The notes under the pieces: model-generated
Seen by the model: the letters and a program-made list of their open reading frames with translations, nothing else
The model's database searches: none
What the model was told of the DNA's origin: nothing
Shown here: positions 23,880-34,300 of the stretch, piece by piece
How the letters are laid out: each line of letters starts with the position of its first letter
Numbering within the stretch: the stretch's first letter is position 1
Program-made: the position numbers and the translations under genes
Assembly: GCF_016901955.1 (NCBI RefSeq)
Contig: NZ_JACJLC010000004.1
Location: forward strand, 24,922-88,921
Reading direction: 5' to 3'
DNA length: 64,000 nucleotides
DNA from: Pseudoflavonifractor phocaeensis
GTDB taxonomy: Bacteria; Bacillota; Clostridia; Oscillospirales; Oscillospiraceae

Positions 23880-25265
23880 GTGGAAGCATTCAACCAATTC
23901 CTGACCTGGCTGGACGACTACATCTGGGGTATCCCCATGATCGTGCTGCTGCTGGGCACCCACCTGTTCATGACGGTGCGCACCGGCTTCATCCAGCGCA
24001 AGACCTTCACCGGCATTCGTCTATCGGTGACCCGTGACCCGGACGCCCCTGGCGACGTGAGCCAGTTCCAGGCCCTCACCACCGCTCTGGCCTCCACCAT
24101 CGGCACCGGCAACATCATCGGCGTGGGCACCGCCATCTTCCTGGGCGGTCCAGGTGCCGTGTTCTGGTGCTGGATCGCCGGTATCTTCGGCATCGCCACT
24201 AAGTATGCCGAATCTCTGATTGCCGTAAAGTACCGGGTGCGCACCCCCGACGGTAAGATGCAGGGCGGCGCCATGTACGCCCTGGAGCGGGGCCTGAACC
24301 TGAAGTGGTTGGCTATCCTCTTCGCCGCCTTGGCAACCCTGGCCTCTTTTGGCATCGGCTGCGGTACTCAGATCAACGCCATTGCAGAGGTAGTTGAGAA
24401 TAACATTCCTCTTGGCATCCCTCCTATCGCCGTAGGCATCGTAGGCGGCATCTTCACCGCCATCGTTATCATCGGCGGCATCAAGTCCATCGCCAGCGTG
24501 TGCGAGAAGCTGGTGCCCTTTATGGCCGTTTTCTATGTGCTGGGCTGCATCATCATCCTGGGCATCAACTATGACTTCATCATTCCCGCCATCGCCGCCA
24601 TCCTTAACCTGGCCTTCCAGCCCGGCGCTGTGGCCGGCGGCCTGGTGGGCCAGGGCCTGATGATCGCCATGCGCTTCGGCGTGGCCCGGGGCCTGTTCTC
24701 TAACGAGTCCGGCATGGGCTCCGCCCCCCTTGTGGCCTCCGCCGCCCAGACCCGCAACCCGGTGCGCCAGGCTCTGGTGTCCGCCACCGGCACCTTCTGG
24801 GATACCGTGGTGGTGTGTCTCATGACCGGCCTGGTGCTGGTGTCCACCATCATGAAAAACCCCGCCATCAACATGGATTCCATCGAAAACGGCGGCCAGC
24901 TTACCACCGCCGCCTTCTCCCAGATCCCCGTGCTGGGCCCCATCATTCTGGTCGTGGGCATCATCACCTTCGCCTGGTCCACCATTTTGGGCTGGTCCTA
25001 CTATGGTGAGCGGTGCGCCCAGTATCTGTGGGGCAAAAAAGCCATCCTGGTCTATAAGATCATCTTTGTGGCCATCGTGGTGGTGGGCCCGGTGCTGGCC
25101 CTGGATCTGGTGTGGACCATCGCTGACATCCTCAACGCCTTCATGGCCATCCCCAACCTGATCGCAGTCCTGCTGCTGTCCAACGTCATCGCCAAGGACA
25201 CCAAGTATTACCTCCAGCACCTGGACGAGGTGGACACCACCGAGATTCCCAGCGTGGATAAATAA
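23880..25265 (+). CDS. Sodium:alanine (amino acid) symporter, AGCS family
   Basis: 461 residues starting at GTG 23880 with GAGGAG upstream. About 10-11 membrane helices. The family signature is clear: GDVSQFQALTTALASTIGTG followed by NIIGVGTAIFLGGPGAVFW, and NESGMGSAPLVASAAQT in the middle. Members import alanine or glycine with Na+. It begins 20 bases after topB and may be co-transcribed with it. The plus-strand unit ends before the FMN riboswitch promoter. Confidence 0.94.
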   Translation: MEAFNQFLTWLDDYIWGIPMIVLLLGTHLFMTVRTGFIQRKTFTGIRLSVTRDPDAPGDVSQFQALTTALASTIGTGNIIGVGTAIFLGGPGAVFWCWIAGIFGIATKYAESLIAVKYRVRTPDGKMQGGAMYALERGLNLKWLAILFAALATLASFGIGCGTQINAIAEVVENNIPLGIPPIAVGIVGGIFTAIVIIGGIKSIASVCEKLVPFMAVFYVLGCIIILGINYDFIIPAIAAILNLAFQPGAVAGGLVGQGLMIAMRFGVARGLFSNESGMGSAPLVASAAQTRNPVRQALVSATGTFWDTVVVCLMTGLVLVSTIMKNPAINMDSIENGGQLTTAAFSQIPVLGPIILVVGIITFAWSTILGWSYYGERCAQYLWGKKAILVYKIIFVAIVVVGPVLALDLVWTIADILNAFMAIPNLIAVLLLSNVIAKDTKYYLQHLDEVDTTEIPSVDK

Positions 25266-25269
25266 CCGG

Positions 25270-25298
25270 TTGACATCTCTTTTCCACGGTGCTATGAT
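25270..25298 (+). promoter_or_regulatory. Promoter of the rib operon
   Basis: -35 TTGACA (25270-25275), 17-base spacer, -10 TATGAT (25293-25298), immediately before the FMN riboswitch. Confidence 0.85.
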
Positions 25299-25319
25299 AA
25301 TTGCAACAAGTTCATACAC

Positions 25320-25428
25320 AGTCTTCAGGGCAGGGTGAAATTCCCGATCGGCGGTAAAGTCCGCGAGCGCGTCAGCGCAGGATTTGGTGAGATTCCAAAA
25401 CCGACAGTATAGTCTGGATGGAAGAAGA
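25320..25428 (+). promoter_or_regulatory. FMN riboswitch (RFN element)
   Basis: The conserved RFN core is seen directly: TCTTCAGGGCAGGGTGAAAT, CCCGATCGGCGGTAAAGTCC, GCGAGC, the GATTTGGTGAGATTCCAAAA segment, ACCGACAGT and the closing AGTCTGGATGGAAGA. It precedes the riboflavin operon. FMN binding should favour the downstream terminator. Confidence 0.97.
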
Positions 25429-25485
25429 CGCCGGCGGGTATGGTTTTTTAGCCAATCTTTTTATCCCGCCTGCACCTGTTTTCTC

Positions 25486-25517
25486 AGCGCCCCGAAGGTA
25501 TTCGGGGCGCTTTTTTT
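25486..25517 (+). terminator. Expression-platform terminator of FMN riboswitch
   Basis: Stem AGCGCCCCGAA/TTCGGGGCGCT with a 4-base loop and seven T, just ahead of the ribD ribosome binding site. Confidence 0.95.
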
Positions 25518-25539
25518 GCCCCGGAAAGGAAGGGACACC

Positions 25540-26646
25540 ATGAACGATCAGCAATACATGGCCCTGGCCATCGACCTGGCCCGCCGGGGCATGGGCTGGA
25601 CCAGCCCCAACCCGCTGGTGGGAGCAGTACTGGTGAAGGACGGCAGGCTCATCGGCCAGGGGTGGCACCAAAGGTGCGGCGGGCTCCACGCCGAGCGGGA
25701 AGCTCTGGCTGCCTGCACCGAGGACCCGGCGGGAGCCACCTTGTACGTCACCCTGGAGCCCTGCTGCCACCAGGGCCGCCAGCCTCCCTGCACCCAGGCG
25801 GTGCTGGAGGCGGGTATTTCCCGGGTGGTCATCGGCTCCCGGGACCCCAACCCCCTGGTCCACGGCAAGGGAGCCGCCCTGCTGCGGCAGGCAGGGGTGC
25901 GAGTGGAGGAAGACTTTATGCGGGGGGCGTGCGACGCCCTCAACCCAGTATTTTTCCACTACATCACCCACAAGACCCCCTATGTGGCCATGAAATACGC
26001 CATGACCGCCGACGGTAAAATCGCCTGCCATACCGGCCTGTCCCAGTGGGTCACCGGCGAGACCGCCCGGACCCACGTCCAGACCCTCCGCCACCAATAC
26101 CGGGGCATTTTGGTGGGCATCGGCACAGTACTCCAGGACGACCCCCGGCTCACCTGCCGGATGGACGGAGGGCGGAATCCGGTACGGATCGTCTGCGACT
26201 CCCACCTGCGCATCCCCCTGGAGTCCAACCTGTGCCGCACCGCCGGAGAGGTACCCACCATCGTGGCCTGCGCCTCTCCCCCGCCCCAGAAAAAACAGGC
26301 CCTGGAGGACCTGGGGGTGACGGTGCTGGAGCTGCCCGGCCCCGACGGAAAGGTGGATCTGCCCACCCTCATGGCAGAGCTGGGAAAGCGGGAGATCGAC
26401 GGCCTGCTGCTGGAGGGGGGCGGCGGTCTCAACGAGTCCATGCTGCGGCAGGGTTTGGTACACAAGGTATACTGCTACCTTGCCCCCAAGCTCTTCGGGG
26501 GAGCGGACGCCAAGAGCCCGGTGGAAGGCCGGGGGGTGGACTCCCCCAACCAGTGCTGGCGGCTGACCCCGCCGGTGTGCACCCCCATGGGGGAGGACCT
26601 GCTGCTGGAATATGAGGTGATACAGGATGTTCACAGGGATCATTGA
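25540..26646 (+). CDS. ribD: Riboflavin biosynthesis bifunctional deaminase/reductase
   Basis: 368 residues from ATG 25540 with GGAAGG upstream; the open frame extends back into the riboswitch and is not used. Performs steps 2 and 3 of riboflavin synthesis. Cytidine-deaminase-like zinc domain first (GLHAEREAL, then PCCHQGRQPPC, residues about 48-84), NADPH-dependent reductase domain after residue 145 (MKYAMTADGKIA, LLLEGGGGLNESML). First gene of ribD-ribE-ribBA-ribH; its last 20 bases overlap ribE. Confidence 0.97.
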   Translation: MNDQQYMALAIDLARRGMGWTSPNPLVGAVLVKDGRLIGQGWHQRCGGLHAEREALAACTEDPAGATLYVTLEPCCHQGRQPPCTQAVLEAGISRVVIGSRDPNPLVHGKGAALLRQAGVRVEEDFMRGACDALNPVFFHYITHKTPYVAMKYAMTADGKIACHTGLSQWVTGETARTHVQTLRHQYRGILVGIGTVLQDDPRLTCRMDGGRNPVRIVCDSHLRIPLESNLCRTAGEVPTIVACASPPPQKKQALEDLGVTVLELPGPDGKVDLPTLMAELGKREIDGLLLEGGGGLNESMLRQGLVHKVYCYLAPKLFGGADAKSPVEGRGVDSPNQCWRLTPPVCTPMGEDLLLEYEVIQDVHRDH

Positions 26647-27256
26647 GGAACTGGGCACCGTCCGCCACGTGGCGCCGGGCCGGCTGGAGCTGGCCGCCCG
26701 GACGGTGTTGGAGGGTACCAAGCTGGGGGACTCCATCGCAGTCAACGGAGTGTGCCTGACGGTGACCCACCTGGCCACCGGGGGCTTCACCGCCGACGTG
26801 ATGCCCGAGACCCTCCGCCGCACCGGCCTGGGGGCTCTGCGCCCCGGCTCCAGGGTCAATCTGGAGCGGGCCATGGCCGCCGACGGCCGGTTCGGGGGGC
26901 ACATTGTCTCCGGGCACATCGACGGCACCGGCACGGTGGCCTCCCTCCGGCGGGAGGGCAACGCGGTGTGGGTCACCATCTCCACCCCGGTCGAACTGCT
27001 GGCGGGCATTGTGGAGAAGGGCTCCATCGCCATTGACGGCATCAGCCTGACGGTGGCCTCTGTCACCGACAAGGATTTCGCGGTATCCATTATCCCTCAC
27101 ACCGGAGCCCAGACCACCCTGCTGGAGCGCAAACCTGGGGACACCGTCAATCTGGAAACCGACATCATCGGCAAATATGTGGCCAAGCTCATGGGCAGGC
27201 CGGAGCAGTCCTCCGGCGGCATCACCATGGAGTTTCTGGCCCGGCACGGATTTTAA
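26627..27256 (+). CDS. ribE: Riboflavin synthase, alpha subunit
   Basis: 209 residues, normal length. Dismutates two 6,7-dimethyl-8-ribityllumazines into riboflavin. Two repeated lumazine-binding barrels are visible: MFTGIIEELG, NGVCLTVT, MPETLRRTGLG in the first half; GGHIVSGHIDGTG, IDGISLTVAS and SIIPHT in the second. It starts inside the end of ribD (20-base overlap), so it is translationally coupled. Under FMN riboswitch control. Confidence 0.96.
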   Translation: MFTGIIEELGTVRHVAPGRLELAARTVLEGTKLGDSIAVNGVCLTVTHLATGGFTADVMPETLRRTGLGALRPGSRVNLERAMAADGRFGGHIVSGHIDGTGTVASLRREGNAVWVTISTPVELLAGIVEKGSIAIDGISLTVASVTDKDFAVSIIPHTGAQTTLLERKPGDTVNLETDIIGKYVAKLMGRPEQSSGGITMEFLARHGF

Positions 27257-27271
27257 AGGAGGAGAGCCATT

Positions 27272-28483
27272 ATGGCATACGCTACCATCGAGGAGGCCCT
27301 GGAGGAGCTGCGGGCCGGTCATCTCATCATGTGTATCGACGACCCCGACCGGGAGAACGAGGGGGACCTGATCTGCGCTGCCCAGTTCGCCACCACGGAG
27401 AACGTCAACTTTATGGCGGTTCACGCCAAGGGGCTCATCTGCACCCCCATGTCCGCCGCGGTGGCCACCCGGCTGGGGCTGGAACAGATGGTGAAGGTGA
27501 ACACCGACAACCACCAGACCGCCTTTACCGTGTCCATCGACCATGCTGACACCACCACCGGCATCTCCGCCGAGGAGCGGGGCTATACCTGCCGCCGGTG
27601 CGCCGCCCCAGACGCCCGCCCCGAGGAGTTCCGCCGGCCCGGCCACGTGTTCCCCCTGGTGGCCCGCCGGGGAGGCGTGCTGGCCCGCAACGGCCACACC
27701 GAGGCCACGGTGGATCTCTGCCGTCACGCCGGACTGGCTGAGTGCGGCCTGTGCTGCGAGATCATGCGGGAAGACGGCACCATGATGCGGACCACCGAGC
27801 TTTTGCAGCACGCGGAGCAGTGGGGTGTCAAGGTCATCACCATCAAAGACCTGCAGGACTACTGCCGCCTCCACGACAAGCACGTGGTGCGGGAGGCGGT
27901 GGCCAAAATGCCCACCAAGTTCGGGGACTTCACCATCTACGGCTACACCAACGACTTGACCGGGGAGAGCCATGTAGCCCTGGTAAAGGGAGACATTGGA
28001 GACGGCATGGGGGTGCTGTGCCGGGTCCATTCCGAGTGCCTCACCGGAGACGTGTTCGGCTCCCAGCGGTGCGACTGCGGCCAGCAGCTGGCCGCCGCCA
28101 TGGAGCGCATCAACCAGGAGGGCCGGGGCGTAGTGCTCTATATGCGCCAGGAGGGCCGGGGCATCGGCCTGATCAACAAGCTGAAAACCTACACCCTCCA
28201 GGAGCAGGGCTACGACACGGTGGAGGCCAACATCAAGCTGGGCTTCGCCCCCGACCTGCGGGAGTACTGGATCGGGGCCCAGATCCTCCGGGACCTAGGA
28301 GTGCGTCAGCTCCGGCTGCTCACCAACAACCCGGACAAGATCTACGGCCTGTCCGGCTTTGGCCTGGAGATCACCGAGCGGGTACCCATCGAAATCGCGC
28401 CCCAGGAGCACGACCACTTCTATCTGTGGACCAAACGGGAAAAAATGGGACACCTGCTGGAGCAGGTGTCCGACGAGGCATAA
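27272..28483 (+). CDS. ribBA: 3,4-DHBP synthase / GTP cyclohydrolase II
   Basis: 403 residues. The N-terminal half makes 3,4-dihydroxy-2-butanone-4-phosphate from ribulose-5-phosphate ([21 protein letters not shown]). The C-terminal half opens GTP, the first step of the purine-derived branch; its zinc site is [15 protein letters not shown] with the expected Cys spacing, followed by [13 protein letters not shown]. The fused form is usual in Firmicutes. AAGGAGG lies upstream of ATG. Sits 15 bases after ribE. Confidence 0.97.
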   Translation: MAYATIEEALEELRAGHLIMCIDDPDRENEGDLICAAQFATTENVNFMAVHAKGLICTPMSAAVATRLGLEQMVKVNTDNHQTAFTVSIDHADTTTGISAEERGYTCRRCAAPDARPEEFRRPGHVFPLVARRGGVLARNGHTEATVDLCRHAGLAECGLCCEIMREDGTMMRTTELLQHAEQWGVKVITIKDLQDYCRLHDKHVVREAVAKMPTKFGDFTIYGYTNDLTGESHVALVKGDIGDGMGVLCRVHSECLTGDVFGSQRCDCGQQLAAAMERINQEGRGVVLYMRQEGRGIGLINKLKTYTLQEQGYDTVEANIKLGFAPDLREYWIGAQILRDLGVRQLRLLTNNPDKIYGLSGFGLEITERVPIEIAPQEHDHFYLWTKREKMGHLLEQVSDEA

Positions 28484-28502
28484 TATAGAGGAGGAACATA
28501 CT

Positions 28503-28968
<466 letters not shown>

Positions 28969-28970
<2 letters not shown>

Positions 28971-29054
28971 AACCTGTATTCACAACCGTTGAACGCTGTC
29001 TGGACGGCCTTTTCCTCGTCTATCCAGTATCCCCCGACTATGAATACAGGTTCT
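28969..29054. repeat. 86-bp inverted-repeat element at the ends of two convergent genes
   Basis: Exact 14-bp terminal inverted repeats AGAACCTGTATTCA (28969-28982) and TGAATACAGGTTCT (29041-29054) enclose 58 bases without an ORF. The left repeat overlaps the ribH stop. The right repeat supplies the last codons (KNLYS) of the convergent pseudouridine synthase gene. This looks like a miniature insertion element, or a very long-looped bidirectional terminator. It has no T tract. Confidence 0.7.
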
Positions 29055-29952
29055 TAAACAGCGCCGCCATATCAGTGGGGAGAGGCTGGGTCCAGCTCAG
29101 CTTCTCCCCGCTGATGGGCTGTAGAAGAGAGAGCTTCCAGGAGTGGAGTGCGGGCCGGGAGATAAGGGTCTGGTCCTCCCTGCCGTAAAGAAAATCCCCG
29201 GTGAGGGGACAGCCCAGGTGGGCCATGTGGACCCGGATCTGGTGGGTACGGCCGGTGTCCAGCTCCAGCTCCACCAACGCCCGGCCCTCCCCGGCGTGGA
29301 CCACCCGGTAGTGGGTACGGGCCGCCTGCCCCAGCGAGTCCACCTGCCGCTCCATCAGGGAGCCGGGTACCCGGCCGATGGGGGCATCCACCGTCCCTTG
29401 GGCAGGGCTGGGCGCCCCGTCGCATACCGCCAGGTAGATCCGCCGGAATTGGGGGGTGTGGAGCTGGGCCTTCAGCTTTTCCTGGGCATGGGGGTGCTTG
29501 GCCACCACCATCAGGCCGGAGGTGCCCTTGTCCAGCCGCTGCACCGGGTGTACATCGGCCACGATACCCTGCTGCTGATAGTAGTGGGCAATAAAGTTGC
29601 ACATGGTGTCGGCGTAATGTCCGGGGCCGGGATGCACCAACACCCCGGGCGCCTTGTTGAGCACCAGCAGGTCCCCGTCCTCGTACACGATATCCAGGGG
29701 GCCGGGAGTGGGTACCATATCCCCCCGATGGGCAGGATCGGCCACCCGGACGGAGAGCACCTGACCCGCTTTCACCCGCTGGCCGGTGATGGCCCGGACA
29801 CCGTCCAACAGGATGCCGTCCTCCAGCCACTTGATCCGCTTGATCACCGTACCCGACAATCCCAGCTCCCGCCGCAGAAGGGTGTCGATTTTTTGTCCCA
29901 CTTGGTCAGCCGACACCGTCAGCGTCAGCCGCCGGGGCCCAAGCTCCTCCAT
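29038..29952 (-). CDS. RluA-family 23S/tRNA pseudouridine synthase
   Basis: 304 residues. N-terminal S4-like RNA-binding segment (KIDTLLRRELGLSGTVIKRIK), then the RluA catalytic domain with the nucleophilic Asp in VQRLDKGTSGLMVVAK and the later RTHQIRVHMAHLG motif. Converts uridine to pseudouridine in rRNA or tRNA; RluD-like by arrangement, but the target cannot be fixed from sequence. The final residues KNLYS come from the right terminal repeat of the 86-bp element, so the original C-terminus may have been altered. GGGAGG precedes the ATG. Confidence 0.92.
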   Translation of the reverse strand: MEELGPRRLTLTVSADQVGQKIDTLLRRELGLSGTVIKRIKWLEDGILLDGVRAITGQRVKAGQVLSVRVADPAHRGDMVPTPGPLDIVYEDGDLLVLNKAPGVLVHPGPGHYADTMCNFIAHYYQQQGIVADVHPVQRLDKGTSGLMVVAKHPHAQEKLKAQLHTPQFRRIYLAVCDGAPSPAQGTVDAPIGRVPGSLMERQVDSLGQAARTHYRVVHAGEGRALVELELDTGRTHQIRVHMAHLGCPLTGDFLYGREDQTLISRPALHSWKLSLLQPISGEKLSWTQPLPTDMAALFKNLYS

Positions 29953-29979
29953 GCCGTTCCCTCCCTTTCGGTTTTTTTC

Positions 29980-29988
29980 AGTATACCA
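29980..29988 (-). promoter_or_regulatory. Extended -10 promoter of the pseudouridine synthase gene
   Basis: The minus strand reads TGGTATACT (extended -10), 28 bases ahead of the start codon. On the plus strand, TTTTCA (30001) and TATACT (30024) with 17-base spacing may serve hemW. Confidence 0.5.
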
Positions 29989-30073
29989 CCGCCGTCCCGC
30001 TTTTCAAAGCGGGTTTTTTGTTGTATACTAGTAGGAAAAGCAGATTCGTACCACAGGAAGCGAGGCGCCGCCT

Positions 30074-31276
30074 ATGGCAGAAAAACTGGGCATCTATATC
30101 CACATCCCCTTTTGCCGCAGCAAGTGTGATTACTGCGACTTCTATTCTCTGGCGGGACAGGAGGGGCGGATGGACGATTACCAGAAGGCTCTGTTGGCCC
30201 ATATGAAGGAAACCGCACCCTTGACCCGGGGCTGGCAGGTGGACACCGTCTATTTTGGCGGGGGCACCCCCAGCTTCTACGGGGAAAAACGACTGCGGGA
30301 GTTGCTGCGGTTTATCGCCAAGCGGTTCGACCTGGCCAAGGACGCCGAGATCACCGTAGAGTGCAACCCGGACAGCGTGGACCAGAAAATGCTCCAGGTC
30401 CTCCGGCGGGCCGGCTTCAACCGGCTCTCCCTGGGGGTGCAGTCGGCCTGCGACTGCGAGCTTCAAAGCCTCCACCGGCCCCACAGCTACCAGCAGGCGG
30501 TGGAGGCGGTGAAGGCCGCCCGGGCGGCAAAATTTCAGAACCTGAGCCTGGACCTGATCTACGGCCTGCCCGGCCAGACCATGGAGGGCTGGCAGAATAC
30601 GTTGGAGCAGGTGCTGACGCTGAAGCCGGAGCACCTGAGTTGCTACGGCCTGAAGGTGGAGGAGGGCACCCCCCTGGACTACCGGGTGTCCCGGGGGGAG
30701 GTCCTTCCCGACGACGATGCTCAGGCCGACATGTACCTGTGGACGGTGGAGCGGCTGGCCCGGGAGGGTTTCCGCCAATATGAGATCTCCAACTTTGCCA
30801 GGCCCGGTTGTCAGTCCCGGCACAACCTGCGCTACTGGATGGGCCGGCCCTACATTGGCTTCGGCCCCGGGGCCCACTCCGATTTCGGTGGCCGGCGGTA
30901 CTCCTTTGTCCGGGATCTGGAGACCTATATCTCCGGCGTGCTGGGCGGCGGGGTTGTCATCGATTCCTCCGACCTGATTCCCGCCCGAGAGCGGGGCAGC
31001 GAATACCTGATGCTCCGGCTGCGCACCACCCGGGGCATTGAGGAGTGGGAATACCGGCGGGAGTTTTTCCTCAACTTCGATCCCATCGAGCAGAAGCTGG
31101 AGGAGTACGAGCGTCAGGGCTGGGCCGAGCGCCACGACCGCCGGTGGAACCTGACCCCCAAGGGCTTTCTGGTGTCCAACCAGCTCATCAGTGACCTGCT
31201 GGTGATCCAGGAGGAGGCCACCCTGGAAAAGACCCTTCCCCGACTGAAGCAGGGGATGCCACCCAAGGAACCATAA
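30074..31276 (+). CDS. hemW: HemW-type radical SAM protein (heme chaperone, coproporphyrinogen oxidase-like)
   Basis: 400 residues. Radical SAM cluster motif CRSKCDYC near residues 16-23, GGGTPS after residue 60, and the C-terminal HemN-like domain (ARERGSEYLMLRLRTTRGIE). HemW proteins bind heme and insert it in target enzymes rather than oxidising coproporphyrinogen; this assignment follows from family knowledge, since no heme-synthesis genes are adjacent. The start is placed at ATG 30074 with GAGG upstream. Monocistronic, with a terminator behind. Confidence 0.92.
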   Translation: MAEKLGIYIHIPFCRSKCDYCDFYSLAGQEGRMDDYQKALLAHMKETAPLTRGWQVDTVYFGGGTPSFYGEKRLRELLRFIAKRFDLAKDAEITVECNPDSVDQKMLQVLRRAGFNRLSLGVQSACDCELQSLHRPHSYQQAVEAVKAARAAKFQNLSLDLIYGLPGQTMEGWQNTLEQVLTLKPEHLSCYGLKVEEGTPLDYRVSRGEVLPDDDAQADMYLWTVERLAREGFRQYEISNFARPGCQSRHNLRYWMGRPYIGFGPGAHSDFGGRRYSFVRDLETYISGVLGGGVVIDSSDLIPARERGSEYLMLRLRTTRGIEEWEYRREFFLNFDPIEQKLEEYERQGWAERHDRRWNLTPKGFLVSNQLISDLLVIQEEATLEKTLPRLKQGMPPKEP

Positions 31277-31293
31277 TCAAGCGGTTTTCTGAA

Positions 31294-31324
31294 AAACCCT
31301 CCGCCTTTACAAGCGGAGGGTTTT
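31294..31324 (+). terminator. Terminator after hemW
   Basis: Stem AAACCCTCCGC/GCGGAGGGTTT with 8-base loop and a TTTTG tail. Confidence 0.85.
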
Positions 31325-31372
31325 GTGTTAACATAATGTAAGTCTATCTTTTTACCACTTAGGAGGATCCCC

Positions 31373-34300
31373 ATGAAGCATTTCTTCCGGCGGGCGGCCG
31401 CCCTGGCGCTGGCGGTGGCTGTTACCGTTACCGCTGTATCCGCATCATACGCCTTGGGATGGGACGTACACACCGCCCAGCTTCCTCTGTCCCAAGGCAC
31501 AAGTCTGGGGGAAAACATTTTCTGGAGCGACACCTACGGCGATCTGCGCCATGAGTACTACATAGCCTACACCCCCAATACTGACGTCACCCCCACCGTG
31601 GCCTACGGCAACAAGGTGTTGGACCGGATGACTCTCAGCGCCATGGCCCGCAATCTGGAGAGCCAGGGCAAAAACGTGGTGTCCGGGGTCAATGGGGACT
31701 GGTATGTCCTGTCTACCGGGGCCACCGTGGGCCTGCTGGTCACCGACGGGGTGATCCGGGCTACCCCCTATTACAAAAACGCCTGGGCCATCGGCTTCAA
31801 CGCCGACGGCACAGCCTTTATCGGCCAGCCCACCCTCACCACCACCGTCACCTTTGGGGGGCAGACCTATAACCTGAGCGGCGCCATCAACAAGGTGCGC
31901 AAGGTCACTGCCTCCGACACCACCGGCGGTCTGACTCTGCTGACCTCCGACTTTGCCTCCAAGACCCAGAATACCGCCGCCGGAGTGGACGTAATCCTGT
32001 CCCCGGTGGACGACGGCACCGGCGCTTACGCCACCCAGCCCACCATCGGCAAGCAGGTGCAGTACACCGTGGAGCAGGTGCTGGAATCCACCGGCAGCAT
32101 TGCCATTCCTGAGGGGAAGGCGGTGCTCACCATGAATGGAGCGGACAAGGCCGAGATCCTGGCCAAGCTCCGGGCCCTCCAGCCCGGAGATACCGTTACC
32201 CTGTCGGTGACCAGCACCGACGCCCGGTGGAATAATGTGGACCAGGCCATCGGCGGCACCTACCACATCGTCTCCAACGGCCAGGCTGTCTCCGGCCTGC
32301 CCACCGAACGCACCGCCTGGACCGCTGTGGGAGTTAAAGCCGACGGCACCGTGATCCTGTACACCCTGGACGGCAAGCAAAACGGCTACAGCGTAGGTTG
32401 TACCCTGAGTCAGGTGGCCCAACGGCTCATTGAGCTGGGCTGTGTGGAGGCACTGAGCATGGACGGGGGCGGCTCCACAACCATCGGCGCCACCTATCCC
32501 GACGGCGAGGGCATGCAGATCGTCAACCGCCCCTCCGACGGCTCTCAGCGGGCCAACAGCACCGCCATTTTCCTCACCACCAACCTGGAGCCCACCGGCG
32601 TGGTGGGGAGCTATTACGTCACCCCCACCGACGATATGGTGCTGGCAGGCGCCTCAGTACAGCTGTCCGCCGCCGGAGTGGATACTGGCTACTATCCCAC
32701 CGCCGGCAATCCGGTGAGCTGGTCGGTATCCGAGGGAGGCGGCACGGTCAACAGCACCGGTCTGTACACCGCCGGCAGCCAAAGCGGCACCTATCTGGTC
32801 ACCGCCTCTGACGGCGCCGCCTCCGGCTCGGCCTGGATGACGGTGGTCCGGACCCCCGCCACCATCACCGTGAAAAACCAGTCCACCGGCAAGCAGGTGA
32901 CCTCCCTTAGCCTGGAGCCCGGCCAACAGGTGGACCTGACCGCCTCCGCCACCTACCGTACCCTGGCCCTCACCGCCCAGGATTCCTGCTTTACCTGGAC
33001 CCTGGATCCGTCAGTAGGCACGGTGGACGCCAACGGCCTGCTCACCGCCGGACAGTCCAGCGGCAGCGGTAATCTCACCGTCACCGCCGGAGATAAAACG
33101 GTGACCATCCCAGTGACGGTAGCCAGCCATATCAAGACCCTGGACACCCTCGAGGGAGATCTGTCCGCCTATATAAGCTCCGCCACCGCCACCGCCTCGG
33201 CGGAAACCAGCCTGGACTACGTCCACAACGGCCGCCAGAGCCTGAAGCTGTCCTATAACGTATCTGACGCTTCCGCCAGTCTGTCCACCAGCCTGACCAT
33301 CCCCAGTGGCGAAAGCTGGCTGGGGGTGTGGGTGTACGGCGACGGCTCGGGCAACCAGCTGAAAGCCACCGCCCTGAACAGCCAGGGCCAGACCAGCCAG
33401 TTTCTGCTTGCCACCTTGAATTTCACCGGCTGGCAGCATGTGCTGGTCCAGCTCCCCGCCGGAACCGTCTCCCTGTCCAGTCTGGATATAAGCTACGGCG
33501 GAATTGCCGGCCGTCAGACGGGGGCCATTTGGCTGGATCAGTTTACCGCGGCCAATCAGCAGATCACCGACACCACCGCCCCCACGGTGACGGTAAATGT
33601 GGTGGGCAATCAGGTGACAGCCACCGTCTCAGATAACTTTGACCGTACTATTGCCCGGGAAAACGTCACCCTTACCTATGACGGGGACGTCCTGACCGCC
33701 AGTTGGAACGAGAGCACCGGCACCCTCACCGCCACCCTGCCCGCCGCCGACGGCGGCTATCACCGGGTCACCGTCACCGCATCCGATGCCAGCGGTAACC
33801 TAGGCCGTGGCTCAGCAGACCGGAAGCCTGATCCCATCCCTGTCAGCCCCTTCGGAGACATGACCGGTAACTGGGCAGAGCCCTATGCCACTTTCCTGTA
33901 CGACCAGGGGATCTCTCAGGGCACCGGCGGGGATACCCCTCTGTATCAACCCGGCAAAAACATCACTCGGGCGGAGTTCTTTGCTCTGGTGGCCCGGTGG
34001 ATGGACCTGGATCTGGAATCCTACGCCGACGTGGAGCTTCCCTTCGCCGATACCGACGAGATCCCCGCCTGGGCTCTGAACGAGATAAAGGCCATGTACA
34101 GCCTGGGCATCCTACAGGGAGCCTCCGGCGATGGGCAGCTGTGGGCCAACCCCATGTCCACCATCTCCCGGGCGGAGGTCATGACCATCCTGGGCCGCAC
34201 TCTGGCCCAGGGTTACCCTGCGGAGCGCCTCACGTTTGCTGACGCCGGTTCCGTACCCACCTGGTCCCTGACTTATGTGCGCACTCTGGTGACCCTGGGG

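Noticed and set aside
24021..25319. 432-aa minus-strand frame
   Set aside because: Antisense of the Na+/amino-acid symporter; His/Gly/Asp-rich low-complexity translation.
26429..28030. 533-aa minus-strand frame
   Set aside because: Antisense of ribD-ribE-ribBA; no start signal and no domain.
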